A stretch of DNA of 64,000 nt, from assembly GCA_963793675.1 (NCBI GenBank), contig CAWCBA010000005.1, positions 310,001 through 374,000 of the forward strand. The letters run 5' to 3'. Made by a program: the position numbers and the translations under genes. Positions 37,272 through 46,849 of the stretch are shown here, in pieces. Below the pieces are notes generated by a model that had not been told where the DNA came from, ran no database searches, and saw nothing but the letters and a program-made list of their open reading frames with translations. The stretch's first letter is position 1. Each line of letters opens with the position of its first letter. The stretch is from RPQJ01 sp963793675. GTDB taxonomy: Bacteria; Pseudomonadota; Gammaproteobacteria; Steroidobacterales; Steroidobacteraceae.

Positions 37272-38471
37272 TCAGATCTGCAACATCAGGCGCGCTGGGT
37301 CTTCCAGCGATTCCTTCACCGACACCAGGAACTGCACAGCTTCCTTGCCGTCGACGAGGCGGTGATCGTAGGAGAGCGCGAGATACATCATGGGCCGCAC
37401 GACGACCTGGCCGTCGACGACGACCGGTCGCTCCTGGATCTTGTGCATGCCGAGGATCGCACTCTGCGGCATGTTGAGGATCGGAGTCGAGAGCAACGAG
37501 CCGAACACACCGCCGTTGGTGATCGTGAACGTGCCGCCGGTGAGTTCTTCGAGCGTCAACTGGCCTTCGCGTGCGCGCGTCGCGTACCCGACAACCGCCT
37601 TCTCGATTTCACCGAAACCGAGCTGGTCCGCATTGCGCAGCACCGGCACGACGAGGCCGCGCTCCGTCGAAACGGCGACCCCAACGTCGTAGAACTCGTG
37701 ATAGACGATGTCGTTGCCGTCGACCGACGCGTTGACGACCGGGAAGCGCTTCAGCGCCTCGACGCACGCCTTGACGAAGAACGACATGAAGCCGAGGCGC
37801 GCGCCGTGCTCCTTCTCGAACTTTTCCTTGTAACGCGCGCGCAGCTCGTTGACAGCCTTCAGGTCGACCTCGTTGAACGTCGTCAGCATCGCGGCCGTCG
37901 ACTGCGCCTGGATCAGGCGTTCCGCGATGCGCGCACGCAACCGCGTCATGGGCACGCGTCGCTCGCCCCGCTCACCCGCGGGGAGCGAAGCTGCCGGGGC
38001 TGCTGCAGGCCTGGCGGCCGGCGCGACCGCGGGCATTGCAGCGGGTACCGTACCCTTGTCAGCGAGATGGGTCAGCACGTCGCCCTTCGTGATGCGGCCA
38101 TCGCGACCCGAGCCTGCGATCTCGGCCGGCGCGAGCTTGTGCTCCTCGACCAGGCGTCGTACCGAGGGTGCGAGCTTGTCGGAGTCCTTCTTTACCTCGC
38201 CCGCCGCGGTGGGAGTCGCAGGGGCAACGGCGCCCTCTTCGATAACGGCCAGGATCTGCCCGCCGGTGACGGTCGCACCGTTCTGCACCTTGATTTCCCG
38301 GAGCACGCCGCTCACCGGCGCCGGCACTTCCAGCACGACCTTGTCCGTCTCGAGGTCGACGAGGTTCTCGTCGCGGTTGACGGCATCGCCGGGCTGCTTG
38401 CGCCACGCGACGAGCGTGGCGTCGGCCACCGACTCGGGCAGCTGCGGGACGCGGACTTCGATCGTGCTCAT
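37272..38471 (-). CDS. sucB: 2-oxoglutarate dehydrogenase E2, dihydrolipoyl succinyltransferase
   Basis: E2 transfers succinyl from lipoamide to CoA. The 399-residue protein has an N-terminal lipoyl domain with the lipoylated Lys in DLETDKVVLEVPAP. The E3-binding domain has APSVRRLVEEHKLAPAEI. An Ala/Pro linker and the catalytic domain follow, ending in LALSYDHRLVDGKEAVQFL with the HxxxD active site. ATG at 38471 overlaps the sucA stop by ATGA. Confidence 0.97.
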   Translation of the reverse strand: MSTIEVRVPQLPESVADATLVAWRKQPGDAVNRDENLVDLETDKVVLEVPAPVSGVLREIKVQNGATVTGGQILAVIEEGAVAPATPTAAGEVKKDSDKLAPSVRRLVEEHKLAPAEIAGSGRDGRITKGDVLTHLADKGTVPAAMPAVAPAARPAAAPAASLPAGERGERRVPMTRLRARIAERLIQAQSTAAMLTTFNEVDLKAVNELRARYKEKFEKEHGARLGFMSFFVKACVEALKRFPVVNASVDGNDIVYHEFYDVGVAVSTERGLVVPVLRNADQLGFGEIEKAVVGYATRAREGQLTLEELTGGTFTITNGGVFGSLLSTPILNMPQSAILGMHKIQERPVVVDGQVVVRPMMYLALSYDHRLVDGKEAVQFLVSVKESLEDPARLMLQI

Positions 38472-41377
38472 GACTTCTTCCTGGTACTGGCCGTGGCGCG
38501 CAGACGTGGGGTGGAGCGCGCAGACTGTTCCTGCGTGGACGCGTTGATCGCCGCGGCAACGAGGCCATGCTGCTCCGTTGCATGCAGCTGCGGGATACCG
38601 GTAGCGGGAGCCGCGGCCGGACGGCGGCCCGAGTACAGCAACTCCTGGTTGCCCTTGAGCGATTCCTGCAGCCGGTGGCGGATCTGGTACCACGCACCCT
38701 GGTTTTGTGGCTCTTCCTGGCACCAGACGATCTCGCGCGCGTTCGGGTAATGCGCCAGCGCCGCGGCGTAATCCTCGGACGGGAACGGATAGAGTTGCTC
38801 GATGCGCACGATCGCGACGTTGCGGGCCTCGTCGGCGCGGCGCGCCTCGAGCAGGTCGAAGTAGACCTTGCCCGAGCAGAACACGACGCGCGTGACGTCC
38901 TTCGGCTGAAGCTCGTCGATTTCGTTCACGACGCACCGGAACGTGCCCTTGGTGAGTTCGTCGAACGCCGAGACCGACAGCTTGTGCCGCAGCAGGCTCT
39001 TCGGCGTCATGACGATCAGCGGCTTGCGGAACGAGCGCAGCATCTGCCGGCGCAGCATGTGGAACATCTGCCCGGGCGTGGACGGCACGCACACCTGCAT
39101 GTTGTTCTCGGCACACAACTGCAGGAAGCGCTCGAGCCGGGCCGACGAGTGCTCGGGCCCCTGCCCCTCGTAGCCGTGCGGCAGGAACAGCGTGAGCCCG
39201 CAGTAGCGGCCCCACTTCGCTTCGCCCGACGAAATGAACTGGTCGATGATCACCTGCGCCCCGTTCGCGAAGTCGCCGAACTGGCCTTCCCAGATCACCA
39301 GGCAATTGGGATCGGTGATCGAGTAGCCGTATTCGAAACCGAGCACGGCTTCCTCGGACAGCAGCGAATCCGTCACGCGGAAGCGCGGCTGCCCGGGCTT
39401 CAGGTGCTTGAGCGGGATGTACGTAGCACCGGTGCCCTGGTCGTGACCAACCGCGTGCCGATGGAAAAACGTGCCGCGGCCGCTGTCCTGGCCTGTCAGG
39501 CGGATCTCGTAGCCTTCCTCGAGCAGGCTCGCGTAGGCCAGCGTCTCGGCGAAGCCCCAGTCGACCAGCACCTGGCCGGCCGCCATCTTGCGGCGGTCTT
39601 CCATGATCTTCTGCACCTGCCGCTGCAGGACGAAGCCTTCGGGAAACGTAGTGACCCTGGCCGCCAGGTCCTTCAATAGCGCCGGCTTCACGCCGGAACG
39701 GATTTCCTCGAACCAGTCGACGTCGTGGTACCTGGTCCAGTCGACGGTGTGCTTGTTGCCGATGAGGCCGAGCACGTCCTTCGTCTGCGGCTTGCCGTCG
39801 TCGAGGCCGCGGCGGTATGCCTCGACCATTGCCTCGGCTTCCGTCGCGGCAATGACGCCTTCGGCCACCAGCGTGCCGGCGTAAATCTGGCGCGTGGTCG
39901 GCTTCTTGCGGATCGTCGCGTACATTACCGGCTGCGTCGCCGCGGGCTCGTCCGCTTCGTTGTGGCCGAGCCGGCGGTAGCAGACGAGGTCGATCACGAC
40001 GTCCTTGTGGAACTTCATGCGGTAGTCGACCGCAAAGCGAGCGGCGAACACGACCGCCTCCGGATCGTCGCCGTTCACGTGCAGGATCGGCGCCTCGATC
40101 ATCTTGGCGACATCGCTGCAGTACAGCGTCGAGCGCGTGTCCCTCGGGTCGTGCGTCGTGAAGCCGACCTGGTTGTTGACGATCAGGTGAATCGTGCCGC
40201 CCGTGTAGAACGCACGGGCCTGCGACATCTGCAGGGTTTCCTGGATGACGCCCTGCCCGGCGAACGCCGAGTCGCCGTGAATCAGCACCGGCATCACCTT
40301 GTCGCCACGCTGGTCGCCGCGCCGCTCCTGTCGGGCACGCACCGAGCCTTCGACGACCGGATTGACGACCTCGAGGTGCGACGGGTTGAAGGCGAGCGCG
40401 ACGTGGACGTTGCCCGCGGGCGTGCGTACGTCGCACGAGAAGCCCTTGTGATACTTGACGTCGCCGGACCCCTTGAGCTGCTTCAGGTCGTACTTGCCTT
40501 CGAATTCGGAGAACAGTTCCCCGGGCGACTTGCCGAGCACGTTGACGAGCACGTTGAGCCGGCCGCGGTGCGCCATGCCGAAGACAATGTCCTCGACGCC
40601 GTTCGAGCCGCCGGACTGGATCAAGTCCTCGAGCAGCGGAATCAGGCTGTCGCCGCCTTCCAGCGAAAAACGCTTCTGCGCCGGGTAGCGCGTCGCGAGG
40701 TAGCGCTCCAGGCCTTCGGCCATGGTCAGGTGCTGCAGGATCTCCTTGCGCTCCTGGACCGAGAAATGCTGCCGCGTGCGGCCGACCTGGAAGTGCTCCT
40801 GCAACCACAGGCGCTCGGTCTCGTCGGATACGTGCGCGAACTCGGCGCCGATGGTGCCGCAATAGATCTGCTTCAGTTGCGCAATGATCTCGCGGAGCCG
40901 CAGGCGCGACTTGATTGCCTCGTTGCGACTGCCGGTCAGGAATTCGGTATCGAGGTCGGCATCCGTGAGGCCGAGGTAATCGAGCCCGAGCACTTTCGGC
41001 ACCGGGCGCACCGTGAGACCGAGCGGATCGATGTTCGCTATCAGGTGTCCGCGGTTGGCGTAAATCTGGATGAGTCGCGAAACGGCGCCCTGCTTGGCCG
41101 CAACCGAATCGCCCAGCGGGGGCGAGCCGGCCGGACCGGCCGCGATGGACCCCGCCGGCGACGGGCGACGCCCGGCCCTGGCGCGGCGCGCCAACTCTTC
41201 GATCAGGGGGCCGTGGGCAACGTCCTGGACGGAAGGGCCCAGGCTGGCAAAGAAATCACGCCAGCGCGCGTCAACCGAGTCCGGCTGCGCGAGATAACGC
41301 TCGTACATCGCCTCGACGTAGGCATCGTTTCCGGCCGCCAGCGGGGTGGCCGTCAGCATCGGTTTGGGTTCGGTCAT
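38468..41377 (-). CDS. sucA: 2-oxoglutarate dehydrogenase E1
   Basis: E1 is the thiamine-diphosphate decarboxylase of the complex and a TCA cycle step. The 969-residue protein has the thiamine region (FAGQGVIQETLQMSQ, GDDPEAVVFAARFAVDYR) and VICYRRLGHNE-like VDLVCYRRLGHNEADEPAAT, and FLPHGYEGQGPEHSSARLER. No frame break over 2.9 kb. It is the first gene of sucA-sucB-lpdA. Succinate dehydrogenase and sucCD are not in the window. Confidence 0.96.
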   Translation of the reverse strand: MTEPKPMLTATPLAAGNDAYVEAMYERYLAQPDSVDARWRDFFASLGPSVQDVAHGPLIEELARRARAGRRPSPAGSIAAGPAGSPPLGDSVAAKQGAVSRLIQIYANRGHLIANIDPLGLTVRPVPKVLGLDYLGLTDADLDTEFLTGSRNEAIKSRLRLREIIAQLKQIYCGTIGAEFAHVSDETERLWLQEHFQVGRTRQHFSVQERKEILQHLTMAEGLERYLATRYPAQKRFSLEGGDSLIPLLEDLIQSGGSNGVEDIVFGMAHRGRLNVLVNVLGKSPGELFSEFEGKYDLKQLKGSGDVKYHKGFSCDVRTPAGNVHVALAFNPSHLEVVNPVVEGSVRARQERRGDQRGDKVMPVLIHGDSAFAGQGVIQETLQMSQARAFYTGGTIHLIVNNQVGFTTHDPRDTRSTLYCSDVAKMIEAPILHVNGDDPEAVVFAARFAVDYRMKFHKDVVIDLVCYRRLGHNEADEPAATQPVMYATIRKKPTTRQIYAGTLVAEGVIAATEAEAMVEAYRRGLDDGKPQTKDVLGLIGNKHTVDWTRYHDVDWFEEIRSGVKPALLKDLAARVTTFPEGFVLQRQVQKIMEDRRKMAAGQVLVDWGFAETLAYASLLEEGYEIRLTGQDSGRGTFFHRHAVGHDQGTGATYIPLKHLKPGQPRFRVTDSLLSEEAVLGFEYGYSITDPNCLVIWEGQFGDFANGAQVIIDQFISSGEAKWGRYCGLTLFLPHGYEGQGPEHSSARLERFLQLCAENNMQVCVPSTPGQMFHMLRRQMLRSFRKPLIVMTPKSLLRHKLSVSAFDELTKGTFRCVVNEIDELQPKDVTRVVFCSGKVYFDLLEARRADEARNVAIVRIEQLYPFPSEDYAAALAHYPNAREIVWCQEEPQNQGAWYQIRHRLQESLKGNQELLYSGRRPAAAPATGIPQLHATEQHGLVAAAINASTQEQSARSTPRLRATASTRKKS

Positions 41378-41589
41378 CGCGTCCCGTTCGGATCCCGCCG
41401 GAGGTTGGATCCAGGCAATCGGTTCTGGAAAAAATGGCCGTGTAGTTTATCGAATTCGAGGGGCCTGGGCAGTAAACCGGCCCACCCGGCCAAGGTAAGC
41501 CATTCCGGGCCAGCTGACGGGTTACAGTCCGGTCGAGTTACCGCGCAGCAGCCGCCGTTCGCGGCTGCCCTACCCTGCATGGAGCATCG

Positions 41590-42657
41590 ATGTCGTTCTG
41601 GCACAAAGTCATCCCGATCGCCGCGGCGGGACTGCTGTTCGCCGCCTGGTGGCTGAACGGCGGGACACTGCTGACCGCTGCGAGCGCAGTCATGCTGCTG
41701 GCGGTCGTGGTCTCGGCGGTGCATCACGCCGAAGTCGTGGCACATCGGGTCGGCGAGCCGTTCGGCACGCTGGTGCTGGCGCTCGCGATCACCGCGATCG
41801 AAGTGGCCCTGATCGTATCGCTGATGCTGGCCGCCGGCGAGGAAAAGGCCGCGCTTGCCCGTGACACGATCTATGCCACGGTCATGATCATCAGCAGCGG
41901 CGTGATCGGTATCTGCGTGCTGCTCGGCGGCCTGCGTCATCGCGAACAGTCGTTCCGGATCGAGGGCGCAGGCCCCGCACTCGCTGCACTGACGGCACTG
42001 GCGACGCTGGTATTGATTCTTCCCGTGTTCACGGTAAGCGCCCCCGGGGCCAGTTACACGACGACGCAACTCATTTTCGTGGCCTCGAGCTCGCTGCTGG
42101 TGTGGTGCGCATTCGTGTTCTTCCAGACGGTGCGGCATCGCGACTACTTCCTGCCGGCGACCGATCCATCGAACGAGGCCGTGCATGCGGCGCCACCTTC
42201 GACGCCCGAGTCCTGGCTCAGCTTCGTGTTGCTGGTAATTGCACTGGCCGCTGTCGTGGGTCTCGCCAAGCTGATCTCGCCCGCGATCACGGCTGCGGTC
42301 GTGGCTGCTGGAGCCCCGCGCGCGATCGTCGGCATCATCATCGCGATGGTGGTGCTGCTGCCAGAAAGCGTTTCCGCCATTCGCGCGGCGTTGAGCAACC
42401 GGCTGCAGACCAGCATGAATCTCGCTTTCGGCTCGGCGCTGGCCAGCATCGGCCTCACCATTCCGGTGGTCGTCATGGTCGCGATCCTGTTTGACCTGCC
42501 GCTCGTGCTGGGGCTCGAGCCCAAGGACATGATCCTGCTGGTGCTGAGCCTGATTGTCTGTTCGATCGGGCTCGGCAACGGCCGCACCAACATCATGCAG
42601 GGGGCCGTGCAGGTCGTGATCTTCGCCGCGTTCCTGTTCCTGTCGCTGGTTCCCTGA
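41590..42657 (+). CDS. Calcium/proton exchanger family protein (ChaA-like)
   Basis: The 355-residue protein has about ten to eleven hydrophobic helices. The duplicated alpha repeats of the Ca2+:cation antiporter superfamily are present: TLVLALAITAIEVALIVSLM in the first half and LLPESVSAIRAALSNRLQTS followed by NLAFGSALASIGLTIPV in the second. The conserved Glu residues in both repeats are retained. E. coli ChaA exports Na+, K+ or Ca2+ in exchange for H+; the ion here is not known. ATG 41590 is preceded by GGAG. It stands alone and is divergent from sucA. Confidence 0.85.
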   Translation: MSFWHKVIPIAAAGLLFAAWWLNGGTLLTAASAVMLLAVVVSAVHHAEVVAHRVGEPFGTLVLALAITAIEVALIVSLMLAAGEEKAALARDTIYATVMIISSGVIGICVLLGGLRHREQSFRIEGAGPALAALTALATLVLILPVFTVSAPGASYTTTQLIFVASSSLLVWCAFVFFQTVRHRDYFLPATDPSNEAVHAAPPSTPESWLSFVLLVIALAAVVGLAKLISPAITAAVVAAGAPRAIVGIIIAMVVLLPESVSAIRAALSNRLQTSMNLAFGSALASIGLTIPVVVMVAILFDLPLVLGLEPKDMILLVLSLIVCSIGLGNGRTNIMQGAVQVVIFAAFLFLSLVP

Positions 42658-42771
42658 GACAAAGGGGACCTCCATCAGCTCGACGTCACTCTCCGGGGTG
42701 TCTGCGACCCGCGCGGGCCACAGCCTTCCGCGCTAGACTCGGCGGACAGGCGGCAGGAGGAATCGAGCACG

Positions 42772-44758
42772 ATGTCGGAGGACGAGGGCATGCAGGGTGC
42801 AGGAACGCGCCCGACGGCATTCCTCAGTTATTCACACGCGGACCAGGACCGGGTCCGCCTGCTGGCCGACGCGCTCGAGCAGGCCGGCATCAGCGTCTGG
42901 TGGGACACGCTGATCGAGGGCGGGGCGGTCTTCGCGAAGTCCGTCGAGGTCGCCCTCGCCCGCTGCGACGCCGTGATCGTCGCCTGGTCGAAAGTCTCGG
43001 TGTCGTCCGACTGGGTGCTCGACGAGGCCGCGCAGGGACGCGACATGCGCAAACTGGTGCCGGTCTCGCTCGACGGCACGATGCCGCCCCTGGGATTCAG
43101 GCAGTACCTCTCGGTCGACCTGCTGGGCTGGCGCGGTGATGCCAATGCATCGCAGATCGCGACCATCGTGCGTGGCGTCGAAGCTGTCGCGGGTCGGCTG
43201 AATGACGCTGCCGCACATCCGGGCAAGCTGCACGCACCGACCTCCCCGCCAGCTGCTCGCGCTGACGCGCCGCACGATGCTGCTGGCCACGGGCGGCACG
43301 GCGCTGGCCGGAGCGTTGGGAATCTTCGCGTGGCGCCGCGGTCGCCCCGATGGCGGCGCGACCACAGCGACGGGCAACAGCGTTGCGGTGCTGCCTTTCA
43401 AGAACATCAGCGGCGATACCAGCCAGGACTATTTCTCTGATGGACTTTCCGAAGAACTGCGCTCGACCCTTGCCCGCAACCTGAAGCTGCAGGTAATGGC
43501 CCAGGCATCGTCCGCCATGTTCCGCGACCGCGCCGAGGATGCCGTGACGATCGCGTCGCGCCTCGGCGTGGCTTATCTGCTCGATGGTACGGTCCGGAAG
43601 TCGGGCGAAATCGCGCGCATCACCGCGGACCTGGTCGACGGACACACCGGCTTCAGCCGGTGGTCGCAGAGCTTCGACCGTTCGCTGCACGACATCTTCG
43701 CCGTGCAGAGCGAAATTGCGCGTACCGTGGCCAGCGCGCTCGCGGCCGAGATGATACCCGACCCGAAGGTACCCGCAGGCAGCGCAGGCGCGCTCTCCGC
43801 CGAAGGCGGGACTCGCAGTGCCGAAGCCTATGACGCCTACCTGCGCGGCCGCGCACTCTACGACCTGAGCGTCGACGAAGCGTCGGAACGTGCCGCACTC
43901 GCACAATTCGACGAGGCCATCGCCACCGACCCAAACTATGCGCCGGCCCATGCGGCTCGCGCTCGCTCGCTGACGGCCATTGCCAACCAGTACGGCAAGG
44001 CCGGACAGTTGAAGGAACTGTACGAGTCCGCCATCGGATCGGCGCTGCGTGCGATCGACATCGCGCCCGGGCTCGCCGACGCCTACTCGACGCTCGGCTT
44101 CACCCTGTTCCAGGGACGACTGGATGCGCGCGGTGCGCGCCAACCGTTCGAGCGCTCGAGGGAACTCGGCGCGGGCGAAGCCACCGTGCTGGCACGGTTC
44201 GCACAGTACTGTGCGCGCGTCGGCCGCAAGCAGGAAGCCGCGGAGTCGATCCGGCGCGCGCTGCTGCTCGACAAGTTGAATCCCCTGCTTTTTCGTGCCG
44301 CGAGCGCCATCGAGTACGCCGCGCGCAATTACGCCGCATCGATCCCACCGGCACGCCAGGCACTGAAGATGAACCCGCGCCTGTCGCGCGTGCATGCGGC
44401 GATCGGCGATGCGCTGGTCATGCTCGGTCGCGTCGACGAGGCCCGCAAGGAATACCTCGAGGAAACGGCCACCGATTTCGGGTTGACCGGCCTCGCCGTC
44501 GCAGAACACAGACTCGGCCACTCAAAGGCGTCGCACGAGGCCTTCGCGCGGGTCGAGCAGGAAGGCGACCGCTTGCTGTACCAGCAGGCCCAGGTCTTGT
44601 CGCAATGGGGCCAGCTCGACGTGGCGATCGGGCGCCTGCAACAGGCTCGCGCAATCGGCGACTCGGGACTCGTCTACGCGCGCAACGACCCGTTGCTCGA
44701 TCCCCTGCGCAACGACCCCCGCTTCACGGAGTTGCTGAGGAGCATCGGCTTCGAATAG
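42772..44758 (+). CDS. TIR domain, transmembrane, TolB-like and TPR protein, apparent frameshift
   Basis: The first frame (ATG 42772) is a TIR domain: FLSYSHADQDRVRLLADAL, VWWDTLIEGGAVFAKSVEVA, then SSDWVLDEAAQGRD with a likely catalytic or structural Glu. The other frame carries a transmembrane helix (MLLATGGTALAGALGIFAW), then VAVLPFKNISGDTSQDYFSD and the rest of a TolB-like domain. TPR repeats run to 44758. The switch falls between about 43205 and 43290, probably in the C-rich tract near 43245. With one indel corrected it is a 660-residue protein of a known architecture in proteobacterial signalling proteins. As sequenced, a separate second gene could start at ATG 43202, but a TGA precedes it. 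Function is unknown; NADase activity is possible but untested. Confidence 0.8.
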
Positions 44759-44821
44759 GCTCGGCGCAGCCTCGCGACTGGGACGCCGGGCTTCATTCAA
44801 CACAAATCGGGGGATAAGGTA

Positions 44822-45082
44822 ATGAAGGAAGCAATCAGGATCAGTGCTGTCGTCGCGGCTGCCCTGCTGCTGGCAGCCTGCGCGAAGAAAGAGGAAGCTG
44901 CGGCGCCGATGCCCGAGCCGGCAGCCAGCGCACCGGTCGAAGCGGCTCCGGCCGAGGCTGCACCAACCGAGGCCGCACCCATGGGCGAGGATTCGGCGAC
45001 GGATGCTTCGCCTGCCATGGGCGAAGGTGAAGAAACTGAACGGGCCGGCGGCGACAAGGTCGCGCCCCAGGCCAGCCAGTGA
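44822..45082 (+). CDS. Small Ala/Pro/Glu-rich lipoprotein
   Basis: The 86-residue product has a signal sequence with lipobox (LLLAACAKKE, Cys near 20). The rest is low complexity: Ala, Pro, Glu and Met. No domain is seen. A Shine-Dalgarno-like AAGG lies just before ATG. It follows the TIR/TPR gene by 63 bases and is followed by a strong hairpin. Confidence 0.65.
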   Translation: MKEAIRISAVVAAALLLAACAKKEEAAAPMPEPAASAPVEAAPAEAAPTEAAPMGEDSATDASPAMGEGEETERAGGDKVAPQASQ

Positions 45083-45087
45083 CAGGT

Positions 45088-45115
45088 CGCAGGGCGGCAG
45101 CGATGCCGCCCTGCG
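45088..45115 (+). terminator. GC-rich hairpin after the small lipoprotein gene
   Basis: A perfect 12-bp stem (CGCAGGGCGGCA at 45088-45099 pairing with 45104-45115, GCGA loop) begins 5 bases after the stop codon. No U-tract follows, so termination would be weak or factor dependent. Confidence 0.5.
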
Positions 45116-45172
45116 CTGGCGGTTGTCGTCACGACAAGCCGCGCAGGCCCCGAGCCTTTCCGGCTTCCTGGC

Positions 45173-46162
45173 TCAAGGGTCCGCAACGACGTATCCCCTC
45201 TTCTGCAGTTGGGCGACATAGCCGTTCGGCTTCAGGATCTCGTCCACGGACAACACGGCCACGGTGGACACATTGCCAGCGAGCGACTGCTCGGCCGCAG
45301 CGACCCATGCATTCCTGACGCGTTCCAGTACGTCGCCGTAACCCCGTTCCTGCACGAACGATGACTCCAGCATCACGCCGATGCATGCGCTCGCCCGTTC
45401 GATCGGCGCGAGTTGCTTCAAGCGCGCCACGTCGCCGACAGTCCACGCATTTGCGCGCTCGCGCATCAGGTCGAGGTCGGACTCGAGTCGCTGCAGCGTG
45501 CGCGAGAAGCAGTCGACGTCGTCGAGCGGGGTCGACTTGAACTCCTTGATCGCGGACCGTGCCTTCTCCACCTTGATTTCGATTTCGGGTCTCGTGATCG
45601 GTACTCGCGCCTTGCGCGCGAGCTTCTCGACCGCGGGCCAGACCCCTTCGTAGGGCACCAGGTCGTTCTTCTTCAGCGCTGCGCGATACAGTTCCTGCGC
45701 GGCGAAGACTGGGCGCCAGTTCTCGACGCCGTCGTCATTCCCCAGGTAGCGCGCCTTGAGCGGCAGCCAGCGCGCATAGAGATCGGCAGGCACGACATCC
45801 TGCAGTCGCTTGCCGTCGGGATTGCTGCGCACACCGATCAACGAAGGCAGCAAGGTGACTCCACCCAGCGGCCCCGCGGAGGCACTGACCGACACGGGTG
45901 CGAGCACGGCCTGGGACGCCGCCAGCACGCCTGCCAGTTCGGTCGAGCGCCACTTCATTTTCTTTGGCAACGGGCTGTAATTGCCCAGGATCCACAGCAC
46001 GTGTCCGTGCGGATCACCCGGGCGAGTCACCTTCCACAGTCCTGGCCCGGGTTGCTGGCCAGTGACCAGAACCTCCTCCAGCGCTTCGTCGGCGCCAACC
46101 GGCAGGGTGAGCAGGAAGGTGGCGCCCAGGACCAGCGCCAGCCAGCGGCAGCGAATGTTCAT
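45173..46162 (-). CDS. TraB/GumN family protein
   Basis: The 329-residue product begins with a signal peptide (MNIRCRWLALVLGATFLLTL, cleaved after GAD). It then has GPGLWKVTRPGDPHGHVLWI, the N-terminal signature of the TraB/GumN family (haem-binding-like, with a proposed protease-like fold). A basic middle portion and a C-terminal VSTVAVLSVDEILKPNGYVAQLQKRGY follow. GxxN/GxxH motifs that might bind metal are only partly recognisable. It is in one minus-strand run with the Ig-like gene 48 bases upstream. Confidence 0.75.
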   Translation of the reverse strand: MNIRCRWLALVLGATFLLTLPVGADEALEEVLVTGQQPGPGLWKVTRPGDPHGHVLWILGNYSPLPKKMKWRSTELAGVLAASQAVLAPVSVSASAGPLGGVTLLPSLIGVRSNPDGKRLQDVVPADLYARWLPLKARYLGNDDGVENWRPVFAAQELYRAALKKNDLVPYEGVWPAVEKLARKARVPITRPEIEIKVEKARSAIKEFKSTPLDDVDCFSRTLQRLESDLDLMRERANAWTVGDVARLKQLAPIERASACIGVMLESSFVQERGYGDVLERVRNAWVAAAEQSLAGNVSTVAVLSVDEILKPNGYVAQLQKRGYVVADP

Positions 46163-46210
46163 GTCGCACCAGGGTAGCAGCCCGGGCTTCGTGCCCGGCA
46201 TCGGCAATTG

Positions 46211-46849
46211 CTAGAGCACGACCTTACTGACTTCCCGCGAAAAGTCACTCTGCGTCCCGGCGTCCGTCACGGCCGTCACTGCGAAATACCACCGGGCCTG
46301 CGCCAGACTCTCGATCGTGGCCGACGTGATACTCGGACTGCCGACGGACACTGAATAATCGTACTGGCCGGACACCAGGCCGTAGTGGATCTGGTACCCG
46401 ACCAGGTTGCTGAGCTGGGTACCGTCGACATTCTGTGTCGGGCGCGTCCACGACAACGTCACCGGTGTTGTGGTCGACGCAGCCTGCACCACTTTGATCG
46501 AGAACGCCGGTAGCGATCTGGTTGCGATGCCATCGCTGACGCGGATGACGATGTTCGAATACGTCCCTATCCTGGACGCGGATGGCGTACCCGTCAGCCT
46601 GCCGGTCGTGCTGCTGAACGTGGCCCAGGCAGGCTTGTTGCTGACCTTGAATGTCAGCTTGTTGCCGTCTGGGTCCGACGCGGTCGGCTGGAAGGAGTAG
46701 ATCTTGCCGACATAGGCAGTGGTGGCCGGATTTCCGGAGATGAGGGGCGCCCTGTTGGCCGCTGAGGCCACCGCCGGTTGGCAGAAATACAGTACCAGGC
46801 ACAGAATGGAAACGACTGGAGACTTGCCTCCAGCAAACGGTAATTGCAT
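46211..46849 (-). CDS. Secreted protein with cadherin-like Ig (He_PIG) and fibronectin III-like domains
   Basis: The 212-residue product has a signal peptide (about 30 residues, ending SAANRAP). Residues about 33-120 form a putative Ig domain: FQPTASDPDGNKLTFKVSNK and WATFSSTTGRLTGTPSASRI are typical of He_PIG. Residues about 125-212 resemble fibronectin type III: VTLSWTRPTQNVDG, YQIHYGL and YFAVTAVTDAGTQSDFS. Such proteins are often cell-surface or exopolymer binding. No sorting signal is seen. It precedes the TraB/GumN gene. Confidence 0.75.
   Translation of the reverse strand: MQLPFAGGKSPVVSILCLVLYFCQPAVASAANRAPLISGNPATTAYVGKIYSFQPTASDPDGNKLTFKVSNKPAWATFSSTTGRLTGTPSASRIGTYSNIVIRVSDGIATRSLPAFSIKVVQAASTTTPVTLSWTRPTQNVDGTQLSNLVGYQIHYGLVSGQYDYSVSVGSPSITSATIESLAQARWYFAVTAVTDAGTQSDFSREVSKVVL

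Noticed and set aside
37272..40862. A 1196-codon open frame on the minus strand joining SucB to upstream sequence
   Set aside because: Only the last 399 codons are SucB; the rest is a shadow frame of sucA, common in GC-rich DNA.
43202..43440. Two overlapping separate genes at the TIR/TPR locus
   Set aside because: Possible, but the second start follows a TGA, has no ribosome-binding site, and TIR-TM-TPR is a known single-protein layout.
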